Shown here: piece by piece, positions 16,960-25,965 of the stretch | Layout of the letters: each line of letters opens with the position of its first letter | Position numbering within the stretch: position 1 is the stretch's first letter | Assembly (NCBI GenBank): GCA_036675565.1 | Contig: JAKFER010000270.1 | Location: 1 to 27,905 of the forward strand | Source: JACCYQ01 sp036675565 | Lineage (GTDB): Bacteria > Bacteroidota > Bacteroidia > Chitinophagales > Chitinophagaceae | Direction: 5' to 3' | Length of the DNA: 27,905 bases | Made by a program: the position numbers and the translations under genes | The notes under the pieces: generated by a model | Databases searched by the model: none | What the model was told of the DNA's origin: nothing | Seen by the model: the letters and a program-made list of their open reading frames with translations, nothing else

Positions 16960-16967
16960 TACATTTG
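16960..16967 (+). promoter_or_regulatory. Candidate -7 box TACATTTG for the second ASPIC/UnbV gene
   Basis: TACATTTG fits TAnnTTTG fully and would give a leader of about 100 bases before the ATG at 17075. No TTTG is present at the expected -33 distance, so support is partial. Confidence 0.3.
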
Positions 16968-17074
16968 ATGTTGTTTATCTTCCCACAGAAATTTGATCCT
17001 GCTGACTGTGGTTTATACAGCGCCAGTTTTAACACAAACATGCTAAATGCAAATGCAAAATATATAACAGAAAG

Positions 17075-20000
17075 ATGAAGGGTGCGACGCAACATAAACC
17101 TGATAGCAGTACAAAAGCTGGCTACCTGATAAATACCTGTTTGATCGGTGTGCTCTTACTCGTGTTTTCCTGCGCAAAAAAAGAAAATGAAAAAAATGTG
17201 ATGTTCCAGGTATTGGATCAAAAAAGTACAGGTCTCGATTTCAGCAATAATCTTTCTTATGACCAGGAGTTTAATCTTTTTAAGTACATATATTTTTATA
17301 ATGGAAGTGGTGTGGGTGCGGGTGATTTTAATAATGATGGATTGATCGATTTATTTTTTGGCAGTAACCAGGACCAAAACAAAATTTATCTCAATAAAGG
17401 CAACCTCCAATTCAAAGATGTTACCAAAGAAGCAAACATACCGCAGGATGGCGGCTGGTCAACCGGTATTTCCGTTGTGGATATAAATAACGATGGTTTG
17501 CTGGACATATATGTTTGTCGTGTTGGCCAGTATGAAACCCTGAAAAGTAAAAATCAACTACTCATCTGCGATAGTATTGATAATAATGGTATACCGCATT
17601 ATACTGACAAGTCAGTGGAATATGGATTGGATTTTTCTGGGTTCAGCACACAGGCTGCTTTTTTTGATTATGATATGGACGGCGACCTGGATATGTTTTT
17701 ACTGAATCATTCCGTGCATCAAAATGGGACCTACAGGCCCCGGGATAACTTTGAAGGTAGTTATCATCCCCTGTCCGGTGACAGGATCTATCGAAATGAT
17801 GGAAATACATTTATTGATGTAACGCGGGAAACAGGAATTTATAGCACAGCGATCGGTTATGGCCTTGGTATTTCCATAGCAGATATTAACCTGGATGGCT
17901 ACCCGGATATTTATATCGGCAATGATTTTCATGAAAACGATTACCTGTACATCAATCAAAAAAACGGCACATTTAAAGAGCAAAGCAACGAACACCTGAT
18001 GCATACCAGCCAGTACTCCATGGGTGTTGATGTGGCAGATATTAACAATGATGCATACCCGGAAATTGTTTCCATGGACATGATGCCGGCAGATCCTTAT
18101 ATTTTGAAACGTTCGCTGGGAGAAGATGAATACAATATTTTTTATGGTAAAATAAGTTATGGCTATAATTACCAGTATACCCGGAATAATCTTCAATGGA
18201 ACCGGGGAAATGGAATGTTCAGTGAAATTGGTTTGTATTCCGGTATAGCAGCTACCGACTGGAGTTGGGCGCCATTGTGGATGGATTTTGATAATGATGG
18301 ATTCAAAGATCTTTTTGTGTCAAATGGAATTCCCAAAAGAATGAATGATATTGATTATATCAATTTCGTTTCCAGTGGAGAAGTGCAACAAAAAATTGCA
18401 GCCAATAAAATGGAAGGGTCTGATATTTCATTGATCAATAAATTCCCTGAAATCAAATTACCAAACAAATTTTTTCGCAACAACGGCAATCTTTCCTTCA
18501 CTGATGTAGAACAAGAAATCGGCAATGATATGCCTGGCTTTTCTAACGGGGCAGTGTATGCAGACCTGGATAATGATGGCGACCTGGATATTGTTGTAAA
18601 TAATATTGATGCTCCCGTATTGGTTTACGAAAATAAAACAAGTACAAAAGACAGCCCGGCCAGCCTGCAAATCCATGTTAAAGGACCCGCCACCAATGTA
18701 AATGCCGTTGGTACTACCGTGGTTGTTTATGCGAATAATGAAATAAGGACTTATCAAAAATTCCCGGCAAGAGGATTTTTATCCAGTATGGAAACACCCA
18801 TCCATATTGGATTGAAAAACACAAAAATGGATTCCATTTTACTTATCTGGCCAGATAATACTTATCAACCCATTTCTTATGTGCCTGGTAAAAATTCCAT
18901 TACAATCGGGTACCAGGAAAATTTACCGGCATTTGATTTTTCAACCATCAGGAATTATTATAAAAGTCCAATTAAACCAATGATTGATATAACTGATCAA
19001 TCTGGTTTGCAATTTTTACATAAGGAAAGCCGCTTTAACGAGTTTGATCGCGAGCCCTTGATACCACGCATGCTTTCAACCGAAGGCCCTGCCTTATCTG
19101 TAGCGGATATCAATAAAGATGGATTGGAAGATGTCTTTATCGGGGGAGCCAGGAATAACAAAGCAGCCATTTTTTTACAACAGGCTACAGGGAAGTTTAT
19201 ACAATCTATTAAGCCCGTCATCGCCAATGACAGTATTTATGAAGACGTAACTTCCAGTTGGATTGATGTAAATAATGATGGACATGTAGACCTCGTTGTT
19301 GCCAGTGGAGGAAATGAATTTTATGGAAATGATTTTCATAACTCACCCAGGGTTTACCTGAATGATGGAAAAACCAATTTCAGCAAACTTGAAAATGCAT
19401 TTACTGATTTATATTTAACGGCATCATCCATTGTACCACATGATTTTAATGGCGATGGTTTTGCCGACCTCTTTATTGGCGCAAGAGCTGTGCCCTTTGC
19501 TTATGGTGAGATACCCAAATCTTATTTATTGCTGAATGATAAAACGGGCAAGTTTAAAGATGTAACAGCTGAATATGCGAAAGAACTTTCAACCGCCGGT
19601 TTTGTAACACATGCTTTGTGGAATGATATTGATAAAGATGGAGACCAGGATCTTTTGTTGTCATTGGAATGGGGCGGCATTGATGCATACATAAACAACA
19701 ATGGAAAGTTTACAAAAAAACCATTGACCAATAAAAAAGGCTGGTGGAATTTCTTATTGCCTGTTGATGTTGACAATGATGGGGACGTGGACCTGGTAGC
19801 AGGAAATCTGGGTTTGAATAACCGCCTGAATGCATCTGAAGATCGACCCATGCGGTTATATTACAATGATTTTGACGGCAACGGCCGAAAAGAACAAGTA
19901 CTGACATATTATCTCGCCGGGAAGGAAATCCCTTTTGCTAATAAAGCGGAATTGGAGAAACAAATCCCATTGCTAAAAAAGAAATTTCTTTACGCAGCTG

Positions 20001-20461
20001 ATTTTGCATCTGCAAGTCTTGCCGACCTGTTTGATGCAGATAAATTAAAGAATGCATCCGTTATGTCTGCGGATTATTTTTCAAATGCTGTTTTAATCAA
20101 TAATGGTAAAATGGAATTCGAAATAAAAGCCCTTCCCTGGCAGACGCAACTTTCATCCTTTAAATGTGCGGTGCCAGTCAATCTGAATAATGACGATTTG
20201 CCCGACCTGTTATTAATGGGCAATTTTTATGAGAATAATATTGAAATGGGTCGTTACGATGCAGACTTTGGCAGCATGTTAATAAACAAAGGCAATGGCG
20301 AATTTGCCTATGAAAAAATCAATGGCTTAACGATCAAAGGAGCGGTAAGACGTATCAGTAAAATAAATTCGGCTGGCAAAGAAGCTTTTATTTTGGCAAA
20401 AAATAATGACAGCCTGCAGGTCATCCGGTTTGTGGAAGCAATAAAAGGATTTCAGAAATAA
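17075..20461 (+). CDS. Large FG-GAP/VCBS-repeat lipoprotein with ASPIC/UnbV domain (second paralog)
   Basis: This 1128-residue protein has the same design as the upstream paralog. The hydrophobic segment at 17-32 ends in a lipobox VFSC (Cys33) after an unusually long polar N-terminus (MKGATQHKPDSSTKAGY). About 14 D-x-[ND]-x-D-G-type motifs follow (DFNNDGLIDLF, DLDNDGDLDIV, DVNNDGHVDLV and others), some degenerate (DINNDAYPEIV, NLNNDDLPDLL). The ASPIC/UnbV domain is at about 542-598 (GTTVVVYANNE...ARGFLSS...LIWPD). A 27-base stretch at 18563-18589 is identical to 14005-14031 in the first paralog. It is probably exported to the cell surface and binds calcium; its ligand is unknown. GH65 follows after 93 bases. 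Confidence 0.9.
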   Translation: MKGATQHKPDSSTKAGYLINTCLIGVLLLVFSCAKKENEKNVMFQVLDQKSTGLDFSNNLSYDQEFNLFKYIYFYNGSGVGAGDFNNDGLIDLFFGSNQDQNKIYLNKGNLQFKDVTKEANIPQDGGWSTGISVVDINNDGLLDIYVCRVGQYETLKSKNQLLICDSIDNNGIPHYTDKSVEYGLDFSGFSTQAAFFDYDMDGDLDMFLLNHSVHQNGTYRPRDNFEGSYHPLSGDRIYRNDGNTFIDVTRETGIYSTAIGYGLGISIADINLDGYPDIYIGNDFHENDYLYINQKNGTFKEQSNEHLMHTSQYSMGVDVADINNDAYPEIVSMDMMPADPYILKRSLGEDEYNIFYGKISYGYNYQYTRNNLQWNRGNGMFSEIGLYSGIAATDWSWAPLWMDFDNDGFKDLFVSNGIPKRMNDIDYINFVSSGEVQQKIAANKMEGSDISLINKFPEIKLPNKFFRNNGNLSFTDVEQEIGNDMPGFSNGAVYADLDNDGDLDIVVNNIDAPVLVYENKTSTKDSPASLQIHVKGPATNVNAVGTTVVVYANNEIRTYQKFPARGFLSSMETPIHIGLKNTKMDSILLIWPDNTYQPISYVPGKNSITIGYQENLPAFDFSTIRNYYKSPIKPMIDITDQSGLQFLHKESRFNEFDREPLIPRMLSTEGPALSVADINKDGLEDVFIGGARNNKAAIFLQQATGKFIQSIKPVIANDSIYEDVTSSWIDVNNDGHVDLVVASGGNEFYGNDFHNSPRVYLNDGKTNFSKLENAFTDLYLTASSIVPHDFNGDGFADLFIGARAVPFAYGEIPKSYLLLNDKTGKFKDVTAEYAKELSTAGFVTHALWNDIDKDGDQDLLLSLEWGGIDAYINNNGKFTKKPLTNKKGWWNFLLPVDVDNDGDVDLVAGNLGLNNRLNASEDRPMRLYYNDFDGNGRKEQVLTYYLAGKEIPFANKAELEKQIPLLKKKFLYAADFASASLADLFDADKLKNASVMSADYFSNAVLINNGKMEFEIKALPWQTQLSSFKCAVPVNLNNDDLPDLLLMGNFYENNIEMGRYDADFGSMLINKGNGEFAYEKINGLTIKGAVRRISKINSAGKEAFILAKNNDSLQVIRFVEAIKGFQK

Positions 20462-20554
20462 TTAATAATGATAACCTTACTTAAGCTTTCAAATTTTTAC
20501 ATATCTTAAAAAGGATTATTCATATCCATCTTTACTTATTTTAAATTTAATTGT

Positions 20555-22585
20555 ATGATGCGCATAATAATTTTCTTGTGCCTTGGCTTAATGGTAAATG
20601 TGTCTATAGCCCAGGATCCCTGGAAGATCAGTGCAAATAACATCGATCCCAATAATTATTATGGCATCACAGTGGCTAATGGTATGATCGGGATCGTTTC
20701 TTCACCCGAACCTTTCAAAGTAAAAGATGTAGTGCTGGCAGGTGCATACGATAATTACGGACGGGGAAGGGTTAGTAATTTTTTAAAGAGTTTTAACCTG
20801 CTGAATATGTACCTGGAAATTGATGGAAGAAGAATTGGCAATAAAGATGCATCCAATATGAAGCAGGAACTGGATATGCAAAAAGCATCTTTTAATACGG
20901 TTTTTAATTATGGTGACAAGGCTGATGTATCTTATACTTATTATTCTTTACGGCATCTTCCCTATACGGTGTTAATGGATGTAACCATCACTGCAAAAAA
21001 AGATATCAGTATATCAGGTGCTAGTGTGATGGAAGCACCCGATGCATTAAGGGATGTTCAGAATTATTATAATGAAATCGACCGGCCACACGTCACCATC
21101 AGTTTGCTCACATCATCCGCAAAAAGTCCGACGGGTAAATTACTGATGTGCGCTTCCAATAGTTTTTTGTTTAGCGAACATCACGGCGAAGAACCAAGAG
21201 TGATCCACGAAATGTGGGATAACAATATGCACCTGATGAAATTCAGTAAAAAAATAAAAGCCGGTGAAGTGTATCGCTTTTCCATCGTGGGTTCTTCCAT
21301 TACATCCGCACATCATGATGATCCGTTGAATGAAGCGGAAAGAGCAACCATCTTTGCCAAACTGGAAGGAAGAGAACGTTTGTTGAACTTCCATACCAAC
21401 GCATGGACAGAGCTTTGGAAAAGCGACATCATCATTGAAGGCGATCCGCAGAGCCAGCAGGATGTTCGCAGCATGTTGTATCATTTATATTCTTTTTCAA
21501 GAGAAGGCACCGCATTGTCACCATCTCCCATGGGATTAAGCGGGCTGGGTTATAATGGCCATGTATTCTGGGACACAGAATTATGGATGTTCCCGGCAGT
21601 GTTGGTACTGCAACCAGGAATGGCAAAGAGTATGGTTGAATATCGTTTTCAGCGATTAGATGCCGCCAGGAAAAACGCATTTAGTAAAGGATATAAAGGA
21701 GCTATGTTTCCCTGGGAAAGTGCAGAGACCGGTGTGGAAGAAACACCTGTATGGGCATTGAGTGGACCATTTGAACACCACATAACGGCATGCGTTGCTT
21801 TTGCTGCCTGGAATTATTACTGTGTTACACAGGACAAGGATTGGTTACGGGAAAAAGGCTGGCCCATCTTATCTGCCACTGCTGATTTTTGGGCAAGTCG
21901 CGTAGAGAGAAATGGTCCTGGCAAATATGATATCAAAAATGTTGTGGCCGCAGATGAATGGGCGGAGAATGTTGATAATAATGCATTCACCAATGCAGCC
22001 GCAATAGCTAATTTAAAATATGCAACAGAAGCGGCCAAACTGCTCGGCATTACTGCAGATCCTGATTGGATGAACGTCGCCAATAATATTCCCATTTTAA
22101 AAATGCCCGATGGCGTAACACAAGAACACGCAACCTATAAAGGGGAAGGTATTAAACAGGCTGATGTGAATTTACTTTCTTATCCATTAAAGCACTATAC
22201 AGATCCGGCCCAGGTTAAAAAAGACCTGGAATATTATGAAACCCGTGTTCCGGATGAAGGCACACCAGCCATGACGCAGGGAATATTTACTTTATTATAT
22301 GCTCGTCTGGGTGATAAGGAAAAAGCATGGCATTGGTTCCAGGATGCTTATCTGCCCAATTTAAATCCCCCATTCCGCGTACTGGCCGAAACCAAAGGTG
22401 GTACCAACCCTTATTTTGCAACAGGTGCCGGTGGGGTTTTGCAAGGTGTTTTAATGGGCTTTGGCGGTTTGGATATTACACCGAAAGGAATTGTCCAGGT
22501 GAAATCAGTATTGCCAACCAATTGGAAAAGTTTAACGATAACAGGTGTGGGACCAGGCAATAAAACATACCGGGTGAACAATTAG
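20555..22585 (+). CDS. Periplasmic GH65 glycosidase, probable alpha-1,2-glucosidase (kojibiose hydrolase type)
   Basis: This 676-residue enzyme has a signal peptide (1-19), an N-terminal beta-sandwich (about 25-270) and the GH65 (alpha/alpha)6 barrel with the hallmark GHVFWDTELW (335-344), RLDAARKNA and GYKGAMFPWESA (379-390). The general acid should be E468 in DEWAENVDNNAF. GH65 phosphorylases need a phosphate-binding loop and no base. Here the C-terminal part reads VLAETKGGTNPYFATGAGG, with E612 as a candidate base, like hydrolases of the family. From memory, the Flavobacterium johnsoniae alpha-1,2-glucosidase FjGH65A uses Glu472 and Glu616, the same 144-residue spacing. Inverting hydrolysis of kojibiose-like alpha-1,2-glucosides is the best guess. 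It follows the ASPIC/UnbV gene on the same strand. Confidence 0.87.
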   Translation: MMRIIIFLCLGLMVNVSIAQDPWKISANNIDPNNYYGITVANGMIGIVSSPEPFKVKDVVLAGAYDNYGRGRVSNFLKSFNLLNMYLEIDGRRIGNKDASNMKQELDMQKASFNTVFNYGDKADVSYTYYSLRHLPYTVLMDVTITAKKDISISGASVMEAPDALRDVQNYYNEIDRPHVTISLLTSSAKSPTGKLLMCASNSFLFSEHHGEEPRVIHEMWDNNMHLMKFSKKIKAGEVYRFSIVGSSITSAHHDDPLNEAERATIFAKLEGRERLLNFHTNAWTELWKSDIIIEGDPQSQQDVRSMLYHLYSFSREGTALSPSPMGLSGLGYNGHVFWDTELWMFPAVLVLQPGMAKSMVEYRFQRLDAARKNAFSKGYKGAMFPWESAETGVEETPVWALSGPFEHHITACVAFAAWNYYCVTQDKDWLREKGWPILSATADFWASRVERNGPGKYDIKNVVAADEWAENVDNNAFTNAAAIANLKYATEAAKLLGITADPDWMNVANNIPILKMPDGVTQEHATYKGEGIKQADVNLLSYPLKHYTDPAQVKKDLEYYETRVPDEGTPAMTQGIFTLLYARLGDKEKAWHWFQDAYLPNLNPPFRVLAETKGGTNPYFATGAGGVLQGVLMGFGGLDITPKGIVQVKSVLPTNWKSLTITGVGPGNKTYRVNN

Positions 22586-22634
22586 ACAATTTGGCAATGA
22601 GGCAATGAGACAATTTGAGAATTTGAAAATGAAT
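22586..22634. repeat. ACAATTTG/GCAATGAG short repeats
   Basis: Right after the GH65 stop codon come words such as ACAATTTG, GCAATGAG (twice) and GAATTTGAAAATG. This is the same degenerate family as at 2800-2936. No T-run terminator is visible. Confidence 0.45.
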
Positions 22635-22651
22635 TTAATAAACGGTCATAT

Positions 22652-22804
22652 CCTAAACCTTCAAACTCTTAAACACTTAAGCTTTAAACTCTAAACCCTA
22701 AACTCTAAACCCTAAACCTTAAACTCTAAACCCTAAACTTTAAACTTTAAACCCGAAACTTTAAACCCTAAACCTTAAACTCTAAACTCTAAACTCTAAA
22801 CTTT
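22652..22804. repeat. Imperfect heptamer array (CTCTAAA/CCCTAAA)n, opposite orientation to the left-edge array
   Basis: About 20 units of CTAAACY with single-base changes (CTCTAAA, CCCTAAA, CTTTAAA, CCTTAAA) fill the spacer. CTCTAAA is the reverse complement of the TTTAGAG unit at the left edge. The array ends in a seven-T run and directly precedes the gene at 22833. The last three units are perfect, suggesting expansion at that end. Confidence 0.9.
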
Positions 22805-22832
22805 TTTTAGTAGATTGTAGCATCAAACCAAC

Positions 22833-23405
22833 GTGAAACGTCTGACTGCCATATTACTCATTGCAATGTTATTTTTTAACTGGTACGGTTACCGTATCAT
22901 CACCGGTTATATACAAAAACATGCAGATCACCAGCTAGCTTACCAGCTGGATAATCATGTTTACGATGAATCCCGCTTGATAGAATTAAAGGTTGAATTG
23001 AAAGTTCCTTACCAGGTTCAAAACTCCGATTTTGAACGTCACTATGGAGAAATAGAGATCGATGGTAGATCATACACGTATGTAAAAAGAAAAATTGAAA
23101 ATGGTTTTCTCATCGTAAAATGTATCCCCAACAACCAAAGAGATGAATTAAAAACAGCGAATGCTGATTTCTTAAAAATGGTTATCGGTTTAAATCATGA
23201 AAAAAATAATGGCAAACAAAACACGCCATCCCTTTCATTAAAAAATTTTTGGAGCGAGTACAACAACCAGTTCTTTACACTCGATGTGCATGTTTCAAAT
23301 ATTATAACAACACAATACTATTTACAACCGGCACCTTCTTTATATTCAACTTTCCTTCCACCGGTGCACCAGCCTCCCCAGGCTCATTTTGCATTCCATT
23401 GTTAA
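22833..23405 (+). CDS. Conserved-looking small membrane or exported protein of unknown function
   Basis: I do not recognise this 190-residue protein. It starts at GTG, which gives a short basic N-terminus and one hydrophobic segment (about 4-20), a signal anchor or signal peptide. A mixed alpha/beta section follows (YGEIEIDGRSYTYVKRKIE, about 67-85), then a C-terminus rich in Pro, His and aromatic residues ending in FHC. An internal ATG at residue 12 would cut the hydrophobic segment and is unlikely. It lies 59 bases before the haloperoxidase-family gene on the same strand, with a 9-bp hairpin in between, so the two are probably co-transcribed. No function is proposed. Confidence 0.7.
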   Translation: MKRLTAILLIAMLFFNWYGYRIITGYIQKHADHQLAYQLDNHVYDESRLIELKVELKVPYQVQNSDFERHYGEIEIDGRSYTYVKRKIENGFLIVKCIPNNQRDELKTANADFLKMVIGLNHEKNNGKQNTPSLSLKNFWSEYNNQFFTLDVHVSNIITTQYYLQPAPSLYSTFLPPVHQPPQAHFAFHC

Positions 23406-23409
23406 TCCA

Positions 23410-23432
23410 TCATTCATTGCGTAAATGAATGA
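23410..23432 (+). other. Intercistronic hairpin
   Basis: TCATTCATT pairs perfectly with AATGAATGA around the loop GCGTA, four bases after the upstream stop codon and 32 bases before the next start. No T-run follows, so it is more likely an RNA-processing or stability element than a terminator. Confidence 0.5.
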
Positions 23433-23464
23433 ATCTTTCTCTATTGAATAAATAAATTTCGACA

Positions 23465-24817
23465 ATGAACAAGTTCACCTGGTTAATGTTAACCGGCATT
23501 TTAGTTATATCCGCCTGCAAAGAAAAAAGTGACGAGTATAAAAATATCACCAACGATCCCACATTGTTTAGCAATGTAGTTTATGAATTAAACACCGTGG
23601 TGATGGGAAATAATTTCAACCCCATCGTTGCATCACGCAATTATATGTATGCAAGTGTTGCTGCTTATGAAGTCATTGCAGGTGGCTACCCCCAGCGTTT
23701 TCATTCACTGGCCGGCCAGTTAAACGGATTGGAAAATGTTCCCCTGCCCGATACTTCAAAAATGATCAATTATGAATTTGCCTCCGTGCTGGCTTTTTCC
23801 AAATTAGGTGAAGCAGTGACCTTTCCTGCAGGCAGCATGACGGAATATACAGACAGTTTGAAAAAAATGGTTTTGGCCAAAGGCATGTCAACCGAAGAAT
23901 TGGAAAATACGGTTGCTTATGCGGATACGGTTTCTGCTGTTATTATGGAATGGAGCAAGGGTGATAATTATGCAAGCACCCGGAGTGCACCCAAATATAC
24001 TGTTAATGATGAACCCGGTCGCTGGGTGCCTACACCCCCGGCCTATTCATCTGCTATGGAGCCGCACTGGCATAAAATCAGGCCATTGGTACTGGATAGT
24101 GCCAACCAGTTTGTTCCGCCGCCGCCGCCGCCGTTTAATATGACGGATACCAACAGCTTATATTACCAGGAAGTAATGAAAATTAAAAATGCAGGTGACA
24201 GTTTAACGGATGAACAAAAGCATATCGCCAATTTCTGGGACGACAATCCATTTAAATTAAATGTGGCTGGTCACTTTATGTTTGGTTCTAAAAAGTTTTC
24301 ACCACCGGGACATTGGATGGCCATTGTGGGTATTGCCGCAAAAAAAGCAGGTTTTGATTATCCAAAAACCGTGTATGCCTATGCGTTAACGGCCATTACC
24401 CAATTCGATGCCTTTATACAATGCTGGGACGAAAAATTTCGATCAAACACAGCCCGACCTGAAACCGTAATCAATAAATATGTTGACGCGGATTGGCAAC
24501 CGTTATTACAAACGCCGCCTTTTCCTGAATATACTTGTGGTCATTCAACCGTTTCATCAGCCAATGCAGAAGCATTAACCTATGTATTCGGTGACAACTT
24601 TGCTTATACCGATACATCCGAACTGGAGTTTGGAATAGCCAGCCGCTCATTCAAATCATTCAGGCATGCAGCAGATGAAAATAACTGGGCCCGTTTTTAC
24701 GGTGGCATTCACTTTCATAATTCATGCATTATTTCAACAGAGTATGGGAGAAAAGTAGGTGATTTTATTGTCGGAAAATTAAAAATGGAAAAAGAAAATT
24801 CCATTGTGAATCATTAA
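23465..24817 (+). CDS. Vanadium-dependent haloperoxidase/PAP2-family lipoprotein
   Basis: This 450-residue lipoprotein has the lipobox ISAC (Cys18), then an all-helical domain with the three vanadate/phosphate-binding motifs. These are K324-x6-R331-P332, the GH motif at G359-H360 in EYTCGHST, and R410-x5-H416 in RFYGGIHF. The spacing matches Curvularia chloroperoxidase (K353/R360, S402-G403-H404, R490/H496). The residue equal to S402 is Cys358 here. A PVPPPPPPF-type proline run at about 217-223 lies in the linker. Family members either oxidise halides with peroxide or act as acid phosphatases, and sequence alone does not decide. It lies between a small membrane protein and an outer-membrane barrel gene. 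Confidence 0.88.
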   Translation: MNKFTWLMLTGILVISACKEKSDEYKNITNDPTLFSNVVYELNTVVMGNNFNPIVASRNYMYASVAAYEVIAGGYPQRFHSLAGQLNGLENVPLPDTSKMINYEFASVLAFSKLGEAVTFPAGSMTEYTDSLKKMVLAKGMSTEELENTVAYADTVSAVIMEWSKGDNYASTRSAPKYTVNDEPGRWVPTPPAYSSAMEPHWHKIRPLVLDSANQFVPPPPPPFNMTDTNSLYYQEVMKIKNAGDSLTDEQKHIANFWDDNPFKLNVAGHFMFGSKKFSPPGHWMAIVGIAAKKAGFDYPKTVYAYALTAITQFDAFIQCWDEKFRSNTARPETVINKYVDADWQPLLQTPPFPEYTCGHSTVSSANAEALTYVFGDNFAYTDTSELEFGIASRSFKSFRHAADENNWARFYGGIHFHNSCIISTEYGRKVGDFIVGKLKMEKENSIVNH

Positions 24818-24860
24818 TTATTACTAACCAACGATCAGTTAATTTAAAACCTTTTCAAAA

Positions 24861-25955
24861 ATGAAACGCATATATATATTTCTTCTCATCGCATTGGTGT
24901 TTACACAATCAGATACCATTGCGCAGGGTTGTGTGGCCATCCGCAGTACAGGTGCATCCTGTTCTTTACAGGAACCACATCATGATGACAGCAAATGGAC
25001 CTTAAACACCAATTACAGGTATTTTAAATCATTCCGCCATTTCCAGGGTACACATGAACATAAAGAAAGACTTGTACAGAATACGGAAGTCATAAATTAT
25101 TCTCATTCATTAGATGTTTCTATTGCATATAAAATAAATGACCGGTGGTCATTAAGCCTGAACATGCCATTAATTGCAAACCGTCGTTCTTCATTGTACG
25201 AGCATGGATTGGTTAATGGAGCATACGTAAAAAAAGAAAGAGCCAATACCGAATCTTTTGGTTTAGGTGATATCAGGGCCAGCGCTTATTACTGGGTTTT
25301 TGATCCTGTAAAAGCTACCAAAGGAAATGTGCAGCTCGGCATGGGAATTAAATTCGCTACCGGTGATTACAACTATAAAGATTACTGGCATAACGTGGGT
25401 CCTAATGGAACCAGTGAATTAAGAACCGTGGATCAGTCTATTCAACTGGGTGATGGTGGTACCGGTTTTACCGCCGAATTAAATGCCTATCAAAGCATCA
25501 TGAAAAACCTTGCGGTTTATGCAAACGCATTTTACCTGGTGAATCCACGCGAAGTAAATGGTACACGCACTTACAGGGAAACGCTGACACCAGCTCTATA
25601 TAATGAAACCATTTGCAGCGTTCCCGATCAATACCTGGCAAGAGCAGGTTTCTCCTATCACTTTAAAAACTTTTCATTTTTAGGAGGTGGACGTTTAGAA
25701 GGTATTCCTGTGCATGATTTGGTAGGTGGCAGTGGTGGTTTCCGCAGACCCGGCTATATTATCTCAGTTGAACCCGGCATCAGCATGGCAACCAAAAAAG
25801 CAAATTATTATGTAACAGTTCCTTTTGCAGTACACCGCAATCGTACACAAAGTGTAACAGATAAAGAAAGAACCATTGCAACCGGAACACATCAGCAGGG
25901 TGATGCAGCTTTTGCAGATTATGTGATCAATCTCGGCGCATCGTTTAGATTCTGA
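24861..25955 (+). CDS. Outer-membrane beta-barrel protein of unknown substrate
   Basis: This 364-residue protein has a signal peptide (1-21, cut after TIAQ). The mature N-terminus contains two cysteines (GCVAIR and SCSLQ, C24 and C34) that could form a disulfide. The rest is a series of amphipathic strands (WTLNTNYRYFKSF, LDVSIAYKINDRWSLSLNMPL, VQLGMGIKFATGDYNY, FTAELNAYQS) and it ends in YVINLGASFRF, with the terminal Phe typical of barrels recognised by BamA. It probably forms a transporter-like or adhesion barrel. It starts 43 bases after the haloperoxidase-family gene and is likely in its operon; the family pairing is an inference. Confidence 0.75.
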   Translation: MKRIYIFLLIALVFTQSDTIAQGCVAIRSTGASCSLQEPHHDDSKWTLNTNYRYFKSFRHFQGTHEHKERLVQNTEVINYSHSLDVSIAYKINDRWSLSLNMPLIANRRSSLYEHGLVNGAYVKKERANTESFGLGDIRASAYYWVFDPVKATKGNVQLGMGIKFATGDYNYKDYWHNVGPNGTSELRTVDQSIQLGDGGTGFTAELNAYQSIMKNLAVYANAFYLVNPREVNGTRTYRETLTPALYNETICSVPDQYLARAGFSYHFKNFSFLGGGRLEGIPVHDLVGGSGGFRRPGYIISVEPGISMATKKANYYVTVPFAVHRNRTQSVTDKERTIATGTHQQGDAAFADYVINLGASFRF

Positions 25956-25965
25956 TAAATTATTA

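Noticed and set aside
17699..18196. 165-residue minus-strand frame rich in Ile, Val and His
   Set aside because: It is the antisense of repeated Asp/Asn-rich motifs in the second ASPIC/UnbV gene, whose codon pattern is clearly coding on the plus strand.
20555..22585. GH65 protein as a maltose, trehalose or kojibiose phosphorylase
   Set aside because: It has a signal peptide, unlike cytoplasmic phosphorylases, and the C-terminal region has a candidate base Glu612 and a TGAGG loop like hydrolases rather than the phosphate-binding loop.
22652..22804. CCCTAAA-like array as a telomere or linear-replicon end
   Set aside because: The word resembles plant telomere repeats, but it is internal, degenerate, flanked by bacterial genes and present in both orientations at several sites.
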